From: Fervidifonticultor_A tertius
Lineage (GTDB): Bacteria > Sysuimicrobiota > Sysuimicrobiia > Sysuimicrobiales > Humicultoraceae
NCBI GenBank assembly: GCA_031459235.1
Contig: JAVKIY010000034.1
Span: 1-31,750, forward strand
DNA length: 31,750 bases
Direction: 5' to 3'
The notes under the pieces were generated by a model that worked only from the letters and a program-made list of their open reading frames with translations, had not been told where the DNA came from and did not search any database. Both the position numbers and the translations under genes were made by a program. The stretch's first letter is position 1, and the number at the start of each line of letters is the position of its first letter. This document shows positions 25,632-31,750 of the stretch, one piece after another.

Positions 25632-26672
25632 TCAGGCCCCCGCGGGCGGCTCGCCGGCGACCACGCGCTGGCGCTCGTAGGGGTCGCCCAGGGCGACGCG
25701 CGGCGCGGGCACGGCGTTGATGGTCTGCTCGATGATCGCGTCGGGACCGACCTCGTCGGCCAGCGCCTCGTAGGAGAGCACGAGCCGGTGGCGCAGCACC
25801 TCGGGCGCCAGGTCGCGGATGTCGTCGGGCAGCACATGGTCGCGACCGCGCAACAACGCGAGCGCGCGCGCGCCGATCACCATGTTCAGCGAGGCGCGCG
25901 GGCTCGCGCCGTAGGCGATGTAGCGCTGCAGGCGATCGAGCCCCACCTCGCGCGGGCTGCGCGTCGCGGCCGCGAGCTGCACCGCGTACTCGCGAATCTT
26001 GGGGTCCACGTAGACGGCGTCCGTCACCACCTGGAGGTCATTCAACTCGGTGGACGAGATGACCGGCTGGACCTCGGGCGGCGTCGCGCTCATGCGCTCG
26101 ACGACGGTCACCTCCTCGTGATAGCTCGGGTAGCCAATGACGACCTTGAACATGAACCGGTCCACTTGCGCCTCCGGGAGCGGGTAGGTGCCCTCGCTCT
26201 CGATCGGGTTCTGGGTCGCCATCACGAGGAACGGCTGCGGCAGGTGGAACGTCTGCTTGCCGATGGTCACCTGCCGCTCCTGCATCGCCTCGAGCAGGGC
26301 GGACTGCACCTTGGCCGGGGCGCGGTTGATCTCGTCGGCCAGGACGAAGTTCGCGAACACGGGGCCGAGCTCGATGTCGAAGGCGTTGGTACGCTGGTTG
26401 AAGATGCGCGTGCCCACCAGGTCGGCGGGGACCAGGTCGGGGGTGAACTGGATGCGCTTGAAGTCGCAGTCGATAGCGCGGGCGGTGCTCTTGATCGCGA
26501 GCGTCTTCGCCAGGCCCGGGACGCCCTCGATGAGGACGTGCCCGCGCGAGAGCAGCGCGACGAGCACGCGCTCGAGCATCAGGTCCTGCCCCACGATGAC
26601 CCGCTTGACCTCGTAGAGCACCTTGCGCATGGTCGCGGAGGCCTGCTGGAAGGTCTCGAGCGGGACGGTCAC
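25632..26672 (-). CDS. MoxR-family AAA+ ATPase
   Basis: A 346-residue MoxR ATPase, the first gene of the operon MoxR-DUF58-VWA-VWA-MFS. Walker A is GVPGLAKT (50-57), Walker B is LADEIN (111-116), sensor 1 is in ATQNPIESEGTYPLPEAQ, and the lid domain includes YIAYGASPRA. MoxR proteins remodel or activate partner complexes, often with VWA proteins as substrate recruiters. GTG 26672 is chosen because GGAGGAAG lies five bases upstream and because the promoter at 26739-26710 would start the RNA near 26703, after the alternative GTG 26711 and ATG 26705 codons. CoxD is also a MoxR-type ATPase, but the DUF58 context here points to the general Bat system. Confidence 0.92.
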   Translation of the reverse strand: MTVPLETFQQASATMRKVLYEVKRVIVGQDLMLERVLVALLSRGHVLIEGVPGLAKTLAIKSTARAIDCDFKRIQFTPDLVPADLVGTRIFNQRTNAFDIELGPVFANFVLADEINRAPAKVQSALLEAMQERQVTIGKQTFHLPQPFLVMATQNPIESEGTYPLPEAQVDRFMFKVVIGYPSYHEEVTVVERMSATPPEVQPVISSTELNDLQVVTDAVYVDPKIREYAVQLAAATRSPREVGLDRLQRYIAYGASPRASLNMVIGARALALLRGRDHVLPDDIRDLAPEVLRHRLVLSYEALADEVGPDAIIEQTINAVPAPRVALGDPYERQRVVAGEPPAGA

Positions 26673-26709
26673 GGGGCTTCCTCCCTTGTGCACGGGTGGT
26701 ATCATGCTC

Positions 26710-26739
26710 ACGTTAGCACCGCGGCGAGAAGCGGGTCAA
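26710..26739 (-). promoter_or_regulatory. Promoter of the MoxR operon
   Basis: On the leftward strand TTGACC (26739-26734) and TAACGT (26715-26710) are separated by 18 bp, a plausible housekeeping promoter. Transcription would start near 26703, giving a leader of about 30 bases that contains the SD sequence. The -35 is only 8 bp from the start codon of the divergent gene. Confidence 0.5.
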
Positions 26740-26747
26740 CATTGCTT

Positions 26748-27620
26748 ATGAAACGACGTGACCGGCGCCTGATGTTCCTGACGGCGCGGCTGCCGCTGGC
26801 GGCGGCGCTGCTGCTGACGGCCCTGCTCCCGCGGGCGGTGCTTCCGCTGCTGGCCGCGCCGCCGGGGCCCACGCTCATCGTCCCCGGACAGTCGCTGGGG
26901 ACGCTGCGCCTCGGCACCGGCGTCGGCGCGCTCTACCAGACGCCCGGGTTCGGGCAGCCGGATCGCACCCATGCAGCCGGATCCATCACCTATCTGACCT
27001 ACGGCCGCCAGGGCGTCACCGTGGCGGTGCGCGAGAGCAGCGTGGTCCTCATCCTGACGACCAGCGAGCGCTTCCGCACCGACAAGGGCCTTGCCGTGGG
27101 GCAGCCGGCGGCGGCGGCCTCGGCCTACGGCCCGGCATCACGGGGCGGGGACGCGAGCATCCTGTGGTTCGACGACGCGGGCCTGGTGGTGATCACCGGC
27201 GGCGGCACCATCGTGCGGATCGGGGTCTACGACCCCAGCCAGTTCGTGCGCGCCATTCTCGCGGAGGAGCGCCCCGCGCGCGACGTTTTCCTGACGGCGC
27301 GCGCCCCGAGGCTCGCGGAGGCGACAACGGCCGCCGGCGGCGCGTCCGCGCGCACCGCCACGGTCGTGGTCACCCTCAAGAACGCGAGCCGCGCCGGCAA
27401 GGTCCTCAACCCGAACTACCTGGTGCTCGTGGACCGCGAAGGACAACGCTACCGCTACGACCGCTCGACGTTCGCGCAGGGCGACGCGTGCCGCTCGACC
27501 CTCATGGTGCGGCCCGGCGAGGCGAAGTCCTGCTCGGTCGTCTTCATCCTGCCGACGGGCCGGACGCCGCGGTCGATCGTCTTCGACGACGGCGCGAGCG
27601 CGGACGAGCACTACTTCTGA
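26748..27620 (+). CDS. Secreted or membrane-anchored protein with DUF4352-like C-terminal domain
   Basis: A 290-residue protein with a positively charged start (MKRRDRR) and a hydrophobic segment (about 9-38), probably a signal peptide or anchor. The middle (about 43-170) contains GQSLGTLRLGTGV and a repeated G-rich beta pattern without a family I recognise. The C-terminal part (about 190-285) resembles the immunoglobulin-like DUF4352 fold: VVVTLKNAS, NPNYLVLVDREGQRYRYD, VRPGEAKSCSVVF and a closing SIVFDD. C244 and C257 could pair outside the cell. No SD is visible before ATG 26748. It is divergent from the MoxR operon and overlaps the convergent DksA-like gene by 10 bp. Function unknown. Confidence 0.65.
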   Translation: MKRRDRRLMFLTARLPLAAALLLTALLPRAVLPLLAAPPGPTLIVPGQSLGTLRLGTGVGALYQTPGFGQPDRTHAAGSITYLTYGRQGVTVAVRESSVVLILTTSERFRTDKGLAVGQPAAAASAYGPASRGGDASILWFDDAGLVVITGGGTIVRIGVYDPSQFVRAILAEERPARDVFLTARAPRLAEATTAAGGASARTATVVVTLKNASRAGKVLNPNYLVLVDREGQRYRYDRSTFAQGDACRSTLMVRPGEAKSCSVVFILPTGRTPRSIVFDDGASADEHYF

Positions 27621-28108
27621 CCGTCCTCGTCGTCGTCCGCGCCCCAGGTCGTCTTGAGCACGCGCCACTCGCGAAAGGGAACGTGGCGGTCGAGCCCGCC
27701 GCCCCGCTCCTGGGCAGCCTTGCAGGCCACGCAGAGGGTCGCGTAGGGGATCGCCCGTAGCCGGTGCGGGTTGATGGGGTACCCGCAGCGCACGCAGGTC
27801 CCGTAGGTCCCGGTGCGCAACCGTCGCAGCGCCTGGTCGATCTCCTCCATGATGGTCCGGAGGCTCGTCTCGACGGCTGAGTCGCGGTCGCGCTCGATCG
27901 TCTCAGCCGCGGCGTCGGCGAGCGCGTCGTCGTCACCGCCGCCCGGCGCGGGCGCGTCGCCCGCGCGCGCGGCCCGGACGGCGAGCACGGCGATCTCACC
28001 GGCCAGGCGGCGCCGCTCGTCGAGGAGCAGCCGGCGGAACTCCTGGCGGTCCAAGTGCCACGCCCGCCGGCGCGGCCCGGCTGGCCGGCGTCTCCCCGGT
28101 GTGGACAT
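27611..28108 (-). CDS. DksA/TraR-family zinc-finger protein
   Basis: A 165-residue protein with a coiled-coil N-terminal half (about 20-100, with the family ADAAAETIERDRD region) and a C-terminal Cys4 zinc finger: C105-x2-C108 and C126-x2-C129 within TCVRCGYPI and TLCVACK. DksA-type proteins bind the secondary channel of RNA polymerase; shorter relatives of this type (TraR/YteA-like) are widespread and often uncharacterised. ATG 28108 is chosen because the upstream extension is low-complexity Arg/Pro/Ala. A tail of about 35 residues after the finger ending in DDDEDGQK is unusual. A role in stress or sporulation-like regulation is only a guess. Confidence 0.85.
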   Translation of the reverse strand: MSTPGRRRPAGPRRRAWHLDRQEFRRLLLDERRRLAGEIAVLAVRAARAGDAPAPGGGDDDALADAAAETIERDRDSAVETSLRTIMEEIDQALRRLRTGTYGTCVRCGYPINPHRLRAIPYATLCVACKAAQERGGGLDRHVPFREWRVLKTTWGADDDEDGQK

Positions 28109-28234
28109 CCGCACGGCCCCACCCGCCGCGACCCGTCGCACCCGCTCCACCGTCGGCCACCTCCGCTCCGGGCCCGGTGCTGCCAGGCGCCTGCGGGCCC
28201 GGTCATGTCGTATCACGGGGGGAACGGGACCGCC

Positions 28235-28254
28235 CATCGGTTCGACGACCGATG
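28235..28254. repeat. Perfect 7-bp inverted repeat
   Basis: CATCGGT and ACCGATG flank six bases (TTCGACG-type centre). It lies about 127 bp upstream of the DksA-like start on the leftward strand and just beyond the two hairpins at 28269-28326. It could be an operator for the DksA-like gene or part of a terminator cluster. Confidence 0.5.
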
Positions 28255-28268
28255 TTGACCAAGACAGC

Positions 28269-28326
28269 GGGGAGGGCCACTGGCCCTCCCCGCGTCGCGC
28301 CGGGCACGCCCGGGTAGACCGGGCGT
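28269..28326 (-). terminator. Two consecutive strong hairpins after the secreted-protein gene
   Basis: The first is an 11-bp perfect inverted repeat (28269-28279 with 28281-28291: GGGGAGGGCCA/TGGCCCTCCCC). The second is an 8-bp perfect stem (28306-28313 with 28319-28326: ACGCCCGG/CCGGGCGT, loop GTAGA). Both lie within 65 bp after the leftward stop at 28334. Neither is followed by a clear U-run, so they would act as GC-rich or factor-assisted terminators or as mRNA 3' protection. Confidence 0.55.
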
Positions 28327-28333
28327 CTGCCGC

Positions 28334-28936
28334 CTACCTGGAAAACGCCGCAGACAGCGGGCACCCCTGGTTGTTCGCCGTATCGAGGTTCGTCGCGAGC
28401 GTCAAAATCGTCTCGCGGGAGTTGCTCGCCAGGGCCGTGTTCACCGCCCCGACGATCTGCGAGGTCGAGTACGCGTAGGACACGCCCGGGTGCGCGGCGT
28501 TCAACAGCGCGGCCACGGCGGCCCGGAGCATGATGCGGGCCGCGCCGTCAAGACCGGCGCCGCCGCCGTACCCGAGCGCCTGCAGGAACGTCGCGCTCCC
28601 GAAGCTCGAGAAGCCGGCCGGGAAGGTGAAGACCGAGCCGAGCGTTGCGCCGGGCGCGTAGCCGGTCGGCCCCCAGGCCTGCGTGTTGTTCTTCCAGAAG
28701 CCGGGTGTGCAACCCCCGAACCGGGCGGTGGGCGTCGGTGTCGGCGGCTTGGGTGTGGGCGTCGGGTCGGACGGCTTGGGTGTCGGGGTGGCGCCGTCCT
28801 TGGGCGTTGCAGTCGGCGCCGGGTCCGCGGCCAGGCCCAGCCTGGTGTCGTCGCCGAACGGCCATCCCGTCGCCACGAGCAAGAACGTCACGGCAAGGAC
28901 GATGGCTGCGGCCTTCCACATACTCTGCTTGTCCAT
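28334..28936 (-). CDS. Secreted protein with Pro/Thr linker and CTPGFWKN motif
   Basis: A 200-residue exported protein. A signal or anchor helix lies at 7-24 (WKAAAIVLAVTFLLVATGW). A low-complexity linker of Pro-Thr-Lys repeats spans about 38-71 (such as PTPTPKPP). A compact domain begins GGCTPGFWKNN (74-84), with only two cysteines, C76 and C192, likely disulfide-linked to close the domain. The CTPGFWKN-type motif recurs in surface and extracellular proteins of diverse bacteria, but I know no assigned activity. ATG 28936 has an AAGGGGGG SD a few bases upstream. The reading frame stays open through a 5' leader containing an intrinsic terminator (28990-29027), so expression is probably controlled by premature termination. 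Confidence 0.75.
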   Translation of the reverse strand: MDKQSMWKAAAIVLAVTFLLVATGWPFGDDTRLGLAADPAPTATPKDGATPTPKPSDPTPTPKPPTPTPTARFGGCTPGFWKNNTQAWGPTGYAPGATLGSVFTFPAGFSSFGSATFLQALGYGGGAGLDGAARIMLRAAVAALLNAAHPGVSYAYSTSQIVGAVNTALASNSRETILTLATNLDTANNQGCPLSAAFSR

Positions 28937-28989
28937 AGACTGGCCCCCCTTGCGCGACGGAGCACGCTGGCGCGGCCCGCCGGCGCCGC

Positions 28990-29027
28990 AGAAAACAGAA
29001 AACCCGACCAGACGATCTGGCCGGGTT
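28990..29027 (-). terminator. Intrinsic terminator within the leader of the secreted-protein gene (putative attenuator)
   Basis: Read leftward, AACCCGGCCAGA (29027-29016), loop TCG, then TCTGGTCGGGTT (29012-29001) form a 12-bp stem with a single G-U pair, followed by TTCTGTTTTCTG (29000-28989). This is a textbook rho-independent terminator. It ends about 55 bp before the start codon at 28936, in the same orientation as the gene and between it and the promoter at 29134-29105. Confidence 0.75.
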
Positions 29028-29080
29028 CGCCACTGGCTCCGCGCAGGCCAGGCGACCAGCGACGAGCGACGCCTGCGCAT
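29001..29080 (-). other. Possible leader peptide reading frame (start at 29080)
   Basis: Two adjacent ATG codons (29083-29081 and 29080-29078) follow GGAGG at 29090-29086; the second has ideal five-base spacing. The frame reads MRRRRSSLVAWPARSQW... with four Arg codons at the beginning and two Trp codons before the terminator stem. It has no stop and is in frame with the gene at 28936, so it is either a leader that couples translation to termination or an N-terminal extension. The listed end is only where the terminator stem ends. Confidence 0.35.
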
Positions 29081-29104
29081 CATTGCCTCCAGAACTTGCA
29101 TGCT

Positions 29105-29134
29105 ATTGTGGGCGTCATTGGCGGCCCCCGTCAA
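29105..29134 (-). promoter_or_regulatory. Promoter of the secreted-protein gene
   Basis: On the leftward strand TTGACG (29134-29129) and CACAAT (29110-29105) are separated by 18 bp. Predicted start is near 29098, which would give a leader of about 160 bases including the ATG pair and the terminator. Confidence 0.5.
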
Positions 29135-29226
29135 GGCAACTCCCGGGGAAGTTTGCGGCACACCGCCGCCGCGTGCCGGCCCGATCGCGCGCCATGCGCA
29201 TCGGAAGGAGCCCGGCGCGCGCGCGG

Positions 29227-29255
29227 TGGACCCGGCGCGGACGCCGTGGCATAAT
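29227..29255 (+). promoter_or_regulatory. Promoter of the small coiled-coil gene
   Basis: TGGACC (29227-29232), 17-bp spacer and CATAAT (29250-29255), the last matching the -10 consensus at five of six positions. Transcription would begin near 29262 and produce a 5' leader of about 180 bases before the start codon at 29444. The stretch 29135-29443 holds no other gene that I can support. Confidence 0.5.
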
Positions 29256-29391
29256 GGTACCGACAGGCGAGCCAAGAAGCCTCTGGTCTACAACGATCGC
29301 GCCGGGCTCCTCGCAGCAAGCCGGGTCTTCCGTACGACCCCAGCGTTTGACTGCTCCCGATAGTGCGCTGATCTTGCAGGCGCTCCTGCCG

Positions 29392-29420
29392 CCTCGCGGC
29401 CCCCGAGCGCCACCGCGAGG
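29392..29420 (+). repeat. 8-bp perfect hairpin in the leader of the small coiled-coil gene
   Basis: CCTCGCGG (29392-29399) and CCGCGAGG (29413-29420) form a perfect stem with a 13-base loop, ending about ten bases before the SD sequence GGAGGG. It could modulate ribosome access. No U-run follows, so it is not an intrinsic terminator. Confidence 0.5.
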
Positions 29421-29443
29421 TGCGCCGGCGGAGGGAGCGTGGC

Positions 29444-29734
29444 ATGTTCGTGGGACACGAGCACCGGCAGGGTCTGCGGCGCGCGCTGCGCACAAGCGAA
29501 CGGCTCGCGCGGTCGCACCGGGCGGCGCTGGACGCGGAGCGACGGCAGCGGGCGCGCCAGCGCGCGGTGGTCGAGGGCGCGCGGCACGCGCACCGCGCGG
29601 CGCTACGGAGCGAGCGCGAGCAGATAGCGGCCCTACGCCAGGAGCACAAGGCGGCCGCGGCGCAGTTGCGGTGGCTGGTGGCGCTGGCGGAGCGGGTGGC
29701 CGCAATGCGGGCTGGACGGGGCCGGGCGCGCTAG
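29444..29734 (+). CDS. Small Arg/Ala-rich coiled-coil protein
   Basis: A 96-residue protein, almost wholly helical, with heptad-like stretches (RRALRTSERLARSHRAALDAERR, then REQIAALRQEHKAAAAQL in outline). It is strongly basic and has no membrane segment. ATG 29444 has GGAGGGAG about six bases upstream. I recognise no family; nucleic-acid binding or a scaffold role is conceivable from charge alone. It has its own promoter-like sequence and a structured leader. Its stop is 1 bp from the 3' end of the convergent tRNA-Pro gene. Confidence 0.55.
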   Translation: MFVGHEHRQGLRRALRTSERLARSHRAALDAERRQRARQRAVVEGARHAHRAALRSEREQIAALRQEHKAAAAQLRWLVALAERVAAMRAGRGRAR

Positions 29735-29735
29735 G

Positions 29736-29812
29736 TGGTCGGGGCGGCCCGATTCGAACGGGCGACCTTCTGGTCCCAAACCAGACGCGCTACCGGGCTG
29801 CGCTACGCCCCG
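29736..29812 (-). tRNA. tRNA-Pro(TGG)
   Basis: Leftward cloverleaf with acceptor CGGGGCG/CGCCCCG, anticodon stem TCTGG/CCAGA, loop TTTGGGA with anticodon TGG (29778-29776), T-arm CGGGC-type stem with TTCGAAT, discriminator A and encoded CCA (29738-29736). Length is 77 bases. A TACGAT -10-like element lies at 29826-29821, eight bases before the 5' end. Confidence 0.96.
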
Positions 29813-29942
29813 ACGCCCGCATCGTAGCAGAAGCCTGCGCCGCCGGCCAGGGGCCAAGGCCCGGTTGGGAGCCGCCGGCCGGGAGGACGCCCCGCCTGGT
29901 GCCTGGAACTCACCGGCATCCCCTTGGTGTGGTGACCCGGCG

Positions 29943-31583
29943 ATGACCTCAGAGGCCTTCGAGCAGCTCGCGCACGGCTTCCTGGCGGATTACCTCGAGT
30001 TCTACCCGGCGACCGGCGCCTGGCTGGGCCTGCACGTCTATGACGGCCGACCGGGCGACTTCGGCCCGCCTGCGGTGGACGCGTTCCTGCGCACGCTCGA
30101 CGCCTGGGACCGCCGGCTGGCCGCGCTCGACCCGCCGCCCTCCGACAGCCAGGCGGTCCACGACGCCGCCCTGATCCGTCTGACCATCGCCCAGGAGCGG
30201 TTCCGCTGGCAGACACTGCGCGAGCACGAGTGGAACCCGATCTGGTGGAGCGGCCTGCTCGACCTCACGCACTACCTGAAGCGCGACTACGCGCCGCTGG
30301 TCGAGCGGCTGAACGCGCTCGCGGCCCATCTCGAGGAAACGCCGCGCGTGCTGGAACAGATGCGGGCGGCGCTGCGGCGGCCGCTGGCCAGGCCGATCGC
30401 CGAGACCGCGGTCGAGGTGTTCTCGGGCCACCTGGCGTTCTACGCCGACGAGTTGCCCGCGTACGCCTCCGGGGCGGACGACCCGCGCGTCCGCGCGCGG
30501 CTCGAGGCCGCGCACGCCGCGGCCCTCGACGCGGTGCGCGACGCCTGCGACTGGCTCGCCGGCCTCCGCGACCGTGCCGACGGGGGCTTCGCCATCGGCG
30601 AGGCCGCGTTCGCCGAGATGCTGCGGACCGGCGAGATGGTGGACGTTCCGCTGGACGCGCTCCAGCGCCTGGGCGAGGCCGAGATGGCGCGCCTGACCGC
30701 CGACCTGGTCGAGACCGCCGCGCGCGTCGACCCCGGCGCATCGCCGCGCGAGGTCATGGCGCGGCTCGGCCGCCACCACCCGAGCGAAGCGACGCTCCTC
30801 GTGGAGGTCCGGGCGCTGCTCGACGAGCTCCGCCGGTTCCTGGTCGAGCGCGAGATCATCACCCTGCCCGGCGAGGTGCGGCCGATCGTCGAGGAGACAC
30901 CGCGGTTCGCGCGCTGGGCGTTCGCCATGATGGACACCGCCGGCCCGTTCGAGCAGACGGCCACCGAGTCGTTCTACTACGTGACGCCACCCGAGCCGGC
31001 CTGGCCACCGGAACGGCGCGAGGAGTGGCTCTCGAAGTTCGACTACGCGACGCTGAAGGCCGTGAGCATTCACGAGGCCTACCCTGGGCACTTCGTCCAC
31101 TTCATGCACGTGCGGCGGGCGCCGTCCGCGGTCGCACGGGTGATGACGGCCTACTCGTTCGTCGAGGGCTGGGCGCACTACACGGAGGAGATGATGCTCG
31201 AGGCCGGCGTCGACCCACGCCCGGAGTTCCGGCTCGCCTGTCTGGGTGAGGCGCTGGTCCGCGCGGTGCGCTACCTGGTCGCGATCGGCATGCACACCGG
31301 CGAGATGCGCGTGGACGAGGCCGCGCGGCTGTTCGAGACCCGGGCGTTCCTGGAGCCGCTGCCCGCCCGCAAGGAGGCCGAGCGCGGCACCTTCGACCCG
31401 GGCTATCTGAACTATACGCTGGGGAAGCTCATGATGCGCCGGCTGCGCGACGACTACCGCACCGAGCGCGGCGCGGCGTTTGCGCTCCGCGAGTTCCACG
31501 ACCGGCTCGTGGCGCTTGGTGCGCCTCCGGTGCCGCTCGCGCGCCGGGCGCTGCTGGCCGACGCCTCGAGCCCGGCGCTGTAG
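29943..31583 (+). CDS. DUF885 family protein, predicted zinc metallopeptidase-like
   Basis: A 546-residue, largely helical, apparently cytosolic protein; I see no signal peptide. The family hallmark HEAYPGH (377-383) is a variant HExxxGH zinc site, and EGWAHYTEEM (408-417) would supply the third ligand from Glu, in line with DUF885/M3-like fold assignments. Other family blocks are the N-terminal FYPATGAWLGLH and the C-terminal LNYTLGKLMMRRLRDDYR. ATG 29943 is chosen because the conserved N-terminal helix follows; an in-frame extension to 29865 has no supporting sequence. Biochemical substrates of DUF885 proteins are mostly unknown. It stands alone between tRNA-Pro and a convergent partial gene. 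Confidence 0.88.
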   Translation: MTSEAFEQLAHGFLADYLEFYPATGAWLGLHVYDGRPGDFGPPAVDAFLRTLDAWDRRLAALDPPPSDSQAVHDAALIRLTIAQERFRWQTLREHEWNPIWWSGLLDLTHYLKRDYAPLVERLNALAAHLEETPRVLEQMRAALRRPLARPIAETAVEVFSGHLAFYADELPAYASGADDPRVRARLEAAHAAALDAVRDACDWLAGLRDRADGGFAIGEAAFAEMLRTGEMVDVPLDALQRLGEAEMARLTADLVETAARVDPGASPREVMARLGRHHPSEATLLVEVRALLDELRRFLVEREIITLPGEVRPIVEETPRFARWAFAMMDTAGPFEQTATESFYYVTPPEPAWPPERREEWLSKFDYATLKAVSIHEAYPGHFVHFMHVRRAPSAVARVMTAYSFVEGWAHYTEEMMLEAGVDPRPEFRLACLGEALVRAVRYLVAIGMHTGEMRVDEAARLFETRAFLEPLPARKEAERGTFDPGYLNYTLGKLMMRRLRDDYRTERGAAFALREFHDRLVALGAPPVPLARRALLADASSPAL

Positions 31584-31587
31584 CCGA

Positions 31588-31750
31588 CTACTCCTGCTTC
31601 TGGCGGGCCTTGCGCAGCGCCTCGGCCTTGGCCCGGGCCGCGGCCAGGCGCTCCTCGCGGCTCATCGATTCGACGTCGGGCGCCGGGGTGGACGCGGCCG
31701 CCGCCGCGGCGGGCTCGGGCCGCGCGGGTGCGGGTGGAGTCTCGGGGCCG
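31588..31750 (-). CDS. C-terminal tail of an unknown protein (partial, cut by window edge)
   Basis: A leftward frame ends at TAG (31590-31588) and runs out of the window. It encodes a Pro/Ala-rich linker (PETPPAPARPEPAAAAAA) followed by a charged helix (SREERLAAARAKAEALRKARQKQE). Tails of this type occur on several respiratory and ribosome-associated proteins in GC-rich bacteria, but no domain is visible and no family is assigned. Confidence 0.5.
   Translation of the reverse strand, partial: GPETPPAPARPEPAAAAAASTPAPDVESMSREERLAAARAKAEALRKARQKQE

Noticed and set aside
22737..26672. Interpretation of the MoxR/VWA genes as coxD/coxE
   Set aside because: DUF58 and two membrane-anchored VWA proteins with this order are typical of the Bat system; kept only as a low-level hypothesis.
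28981..29090. Cobalamin or c-di-GMP riboswitch in the leader of the secreted-protein gene
   Set aside because: GCCACTGG on the rightward strand resembles part of the cobalamin core and some stems are plausible, but strand, order and conserved cores do not match either class. Only the terminator and the leader frame are supported.
29115..29705. Leftward Pro/Ala-rich open frames overlapping the small coiled-coil gene
   Set aside because: They are low-complexity and lack SD and domain pattern, whereas the rightward frame has a good SD and a promoter-like sequence.

Overview
This 31.75-kb window is a very GC-rich chromosomal stretch of a free-living aerobic or facultatively aerobic bacterium. 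Both tRNA genes encode their own CCA end. Genes are tightly packed with 4-bp ATGA overlaps. Strong Shine-Dalgarno (SD) sites sit beside genes that look leaderless. I see no insertion sequence, phage gene, CRISPR array or rRNA. The content would fit a deep-branching soil or sediment lineage (Chloroflexota, Sysuimicrobiota/CSP1-3, Actinomycetota or similar), but the sequence alone does not fix the phylum.

Layout. (1) 1-2122: the start of a leftward gene, a FIST-domain sensor protein and a small unknown gene. (2) 2119-10733: an eight-gene leftward operon encoding two luciferase-like (LLM) oxidoreductases, an M24 peptidase/hydrolase, a threonine-synthase-like PLP enzyme, a peptide-type ABC importer (binding protein and two permeases, no ATPase) and a terminal GntR/HutC regulator. 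A 16-bp palindrome lies 9 bp before the first start codon and is the obvious candidate operator. Gene content suggests import and oxidative or hydrolytic breakdown of a nitrogenous compound. (3) 10837-14737: a secreted PhoD-like phosphatase, an isocitrate/isopropylmalate-type dehydrogenase and an amidase. (4) 14713-19384: a form I aerobic carbon monoxide dehydrogenase operon in the order coxM-coxS-coxL, with the diagnostic AYRCSFR active-site loop, followed by an XdhC-family maturation protein fused to a YHS metal-binding domain. (5) 19608-22733: tRNA-Arg(TCT), a CPA2 cation antiporter with an RCK domain, and an MFS transporter. (6) 22737-26672: a MoxR ATPase, DUF58, VWA, VWA operon of the Bat type. 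(7) 26748-29734: a secreted DUF4352-like protein, a DksA/TraR zinc-finger protein, a secreted Pro/Thr-linker protein preceded by an attenuator-like leader, and a small coiled-coil protein. (8) 29736-31750: tRNA-Pro(TGG), a DUF885 metallopeptidase-like protein and the tail of an unknown gene.

Together the genes describe an organism that can probably gain energy from trace CO while scavenging amino-acid-like or peptide-like compounds. The three points most worth follow-up are the XdhC-YHS fusion beside a Cu/Mo enzyme, the palindrome-controlled catabolic operon, and the terminator-containing leader upstream of the secreted protein at 28334-28936.
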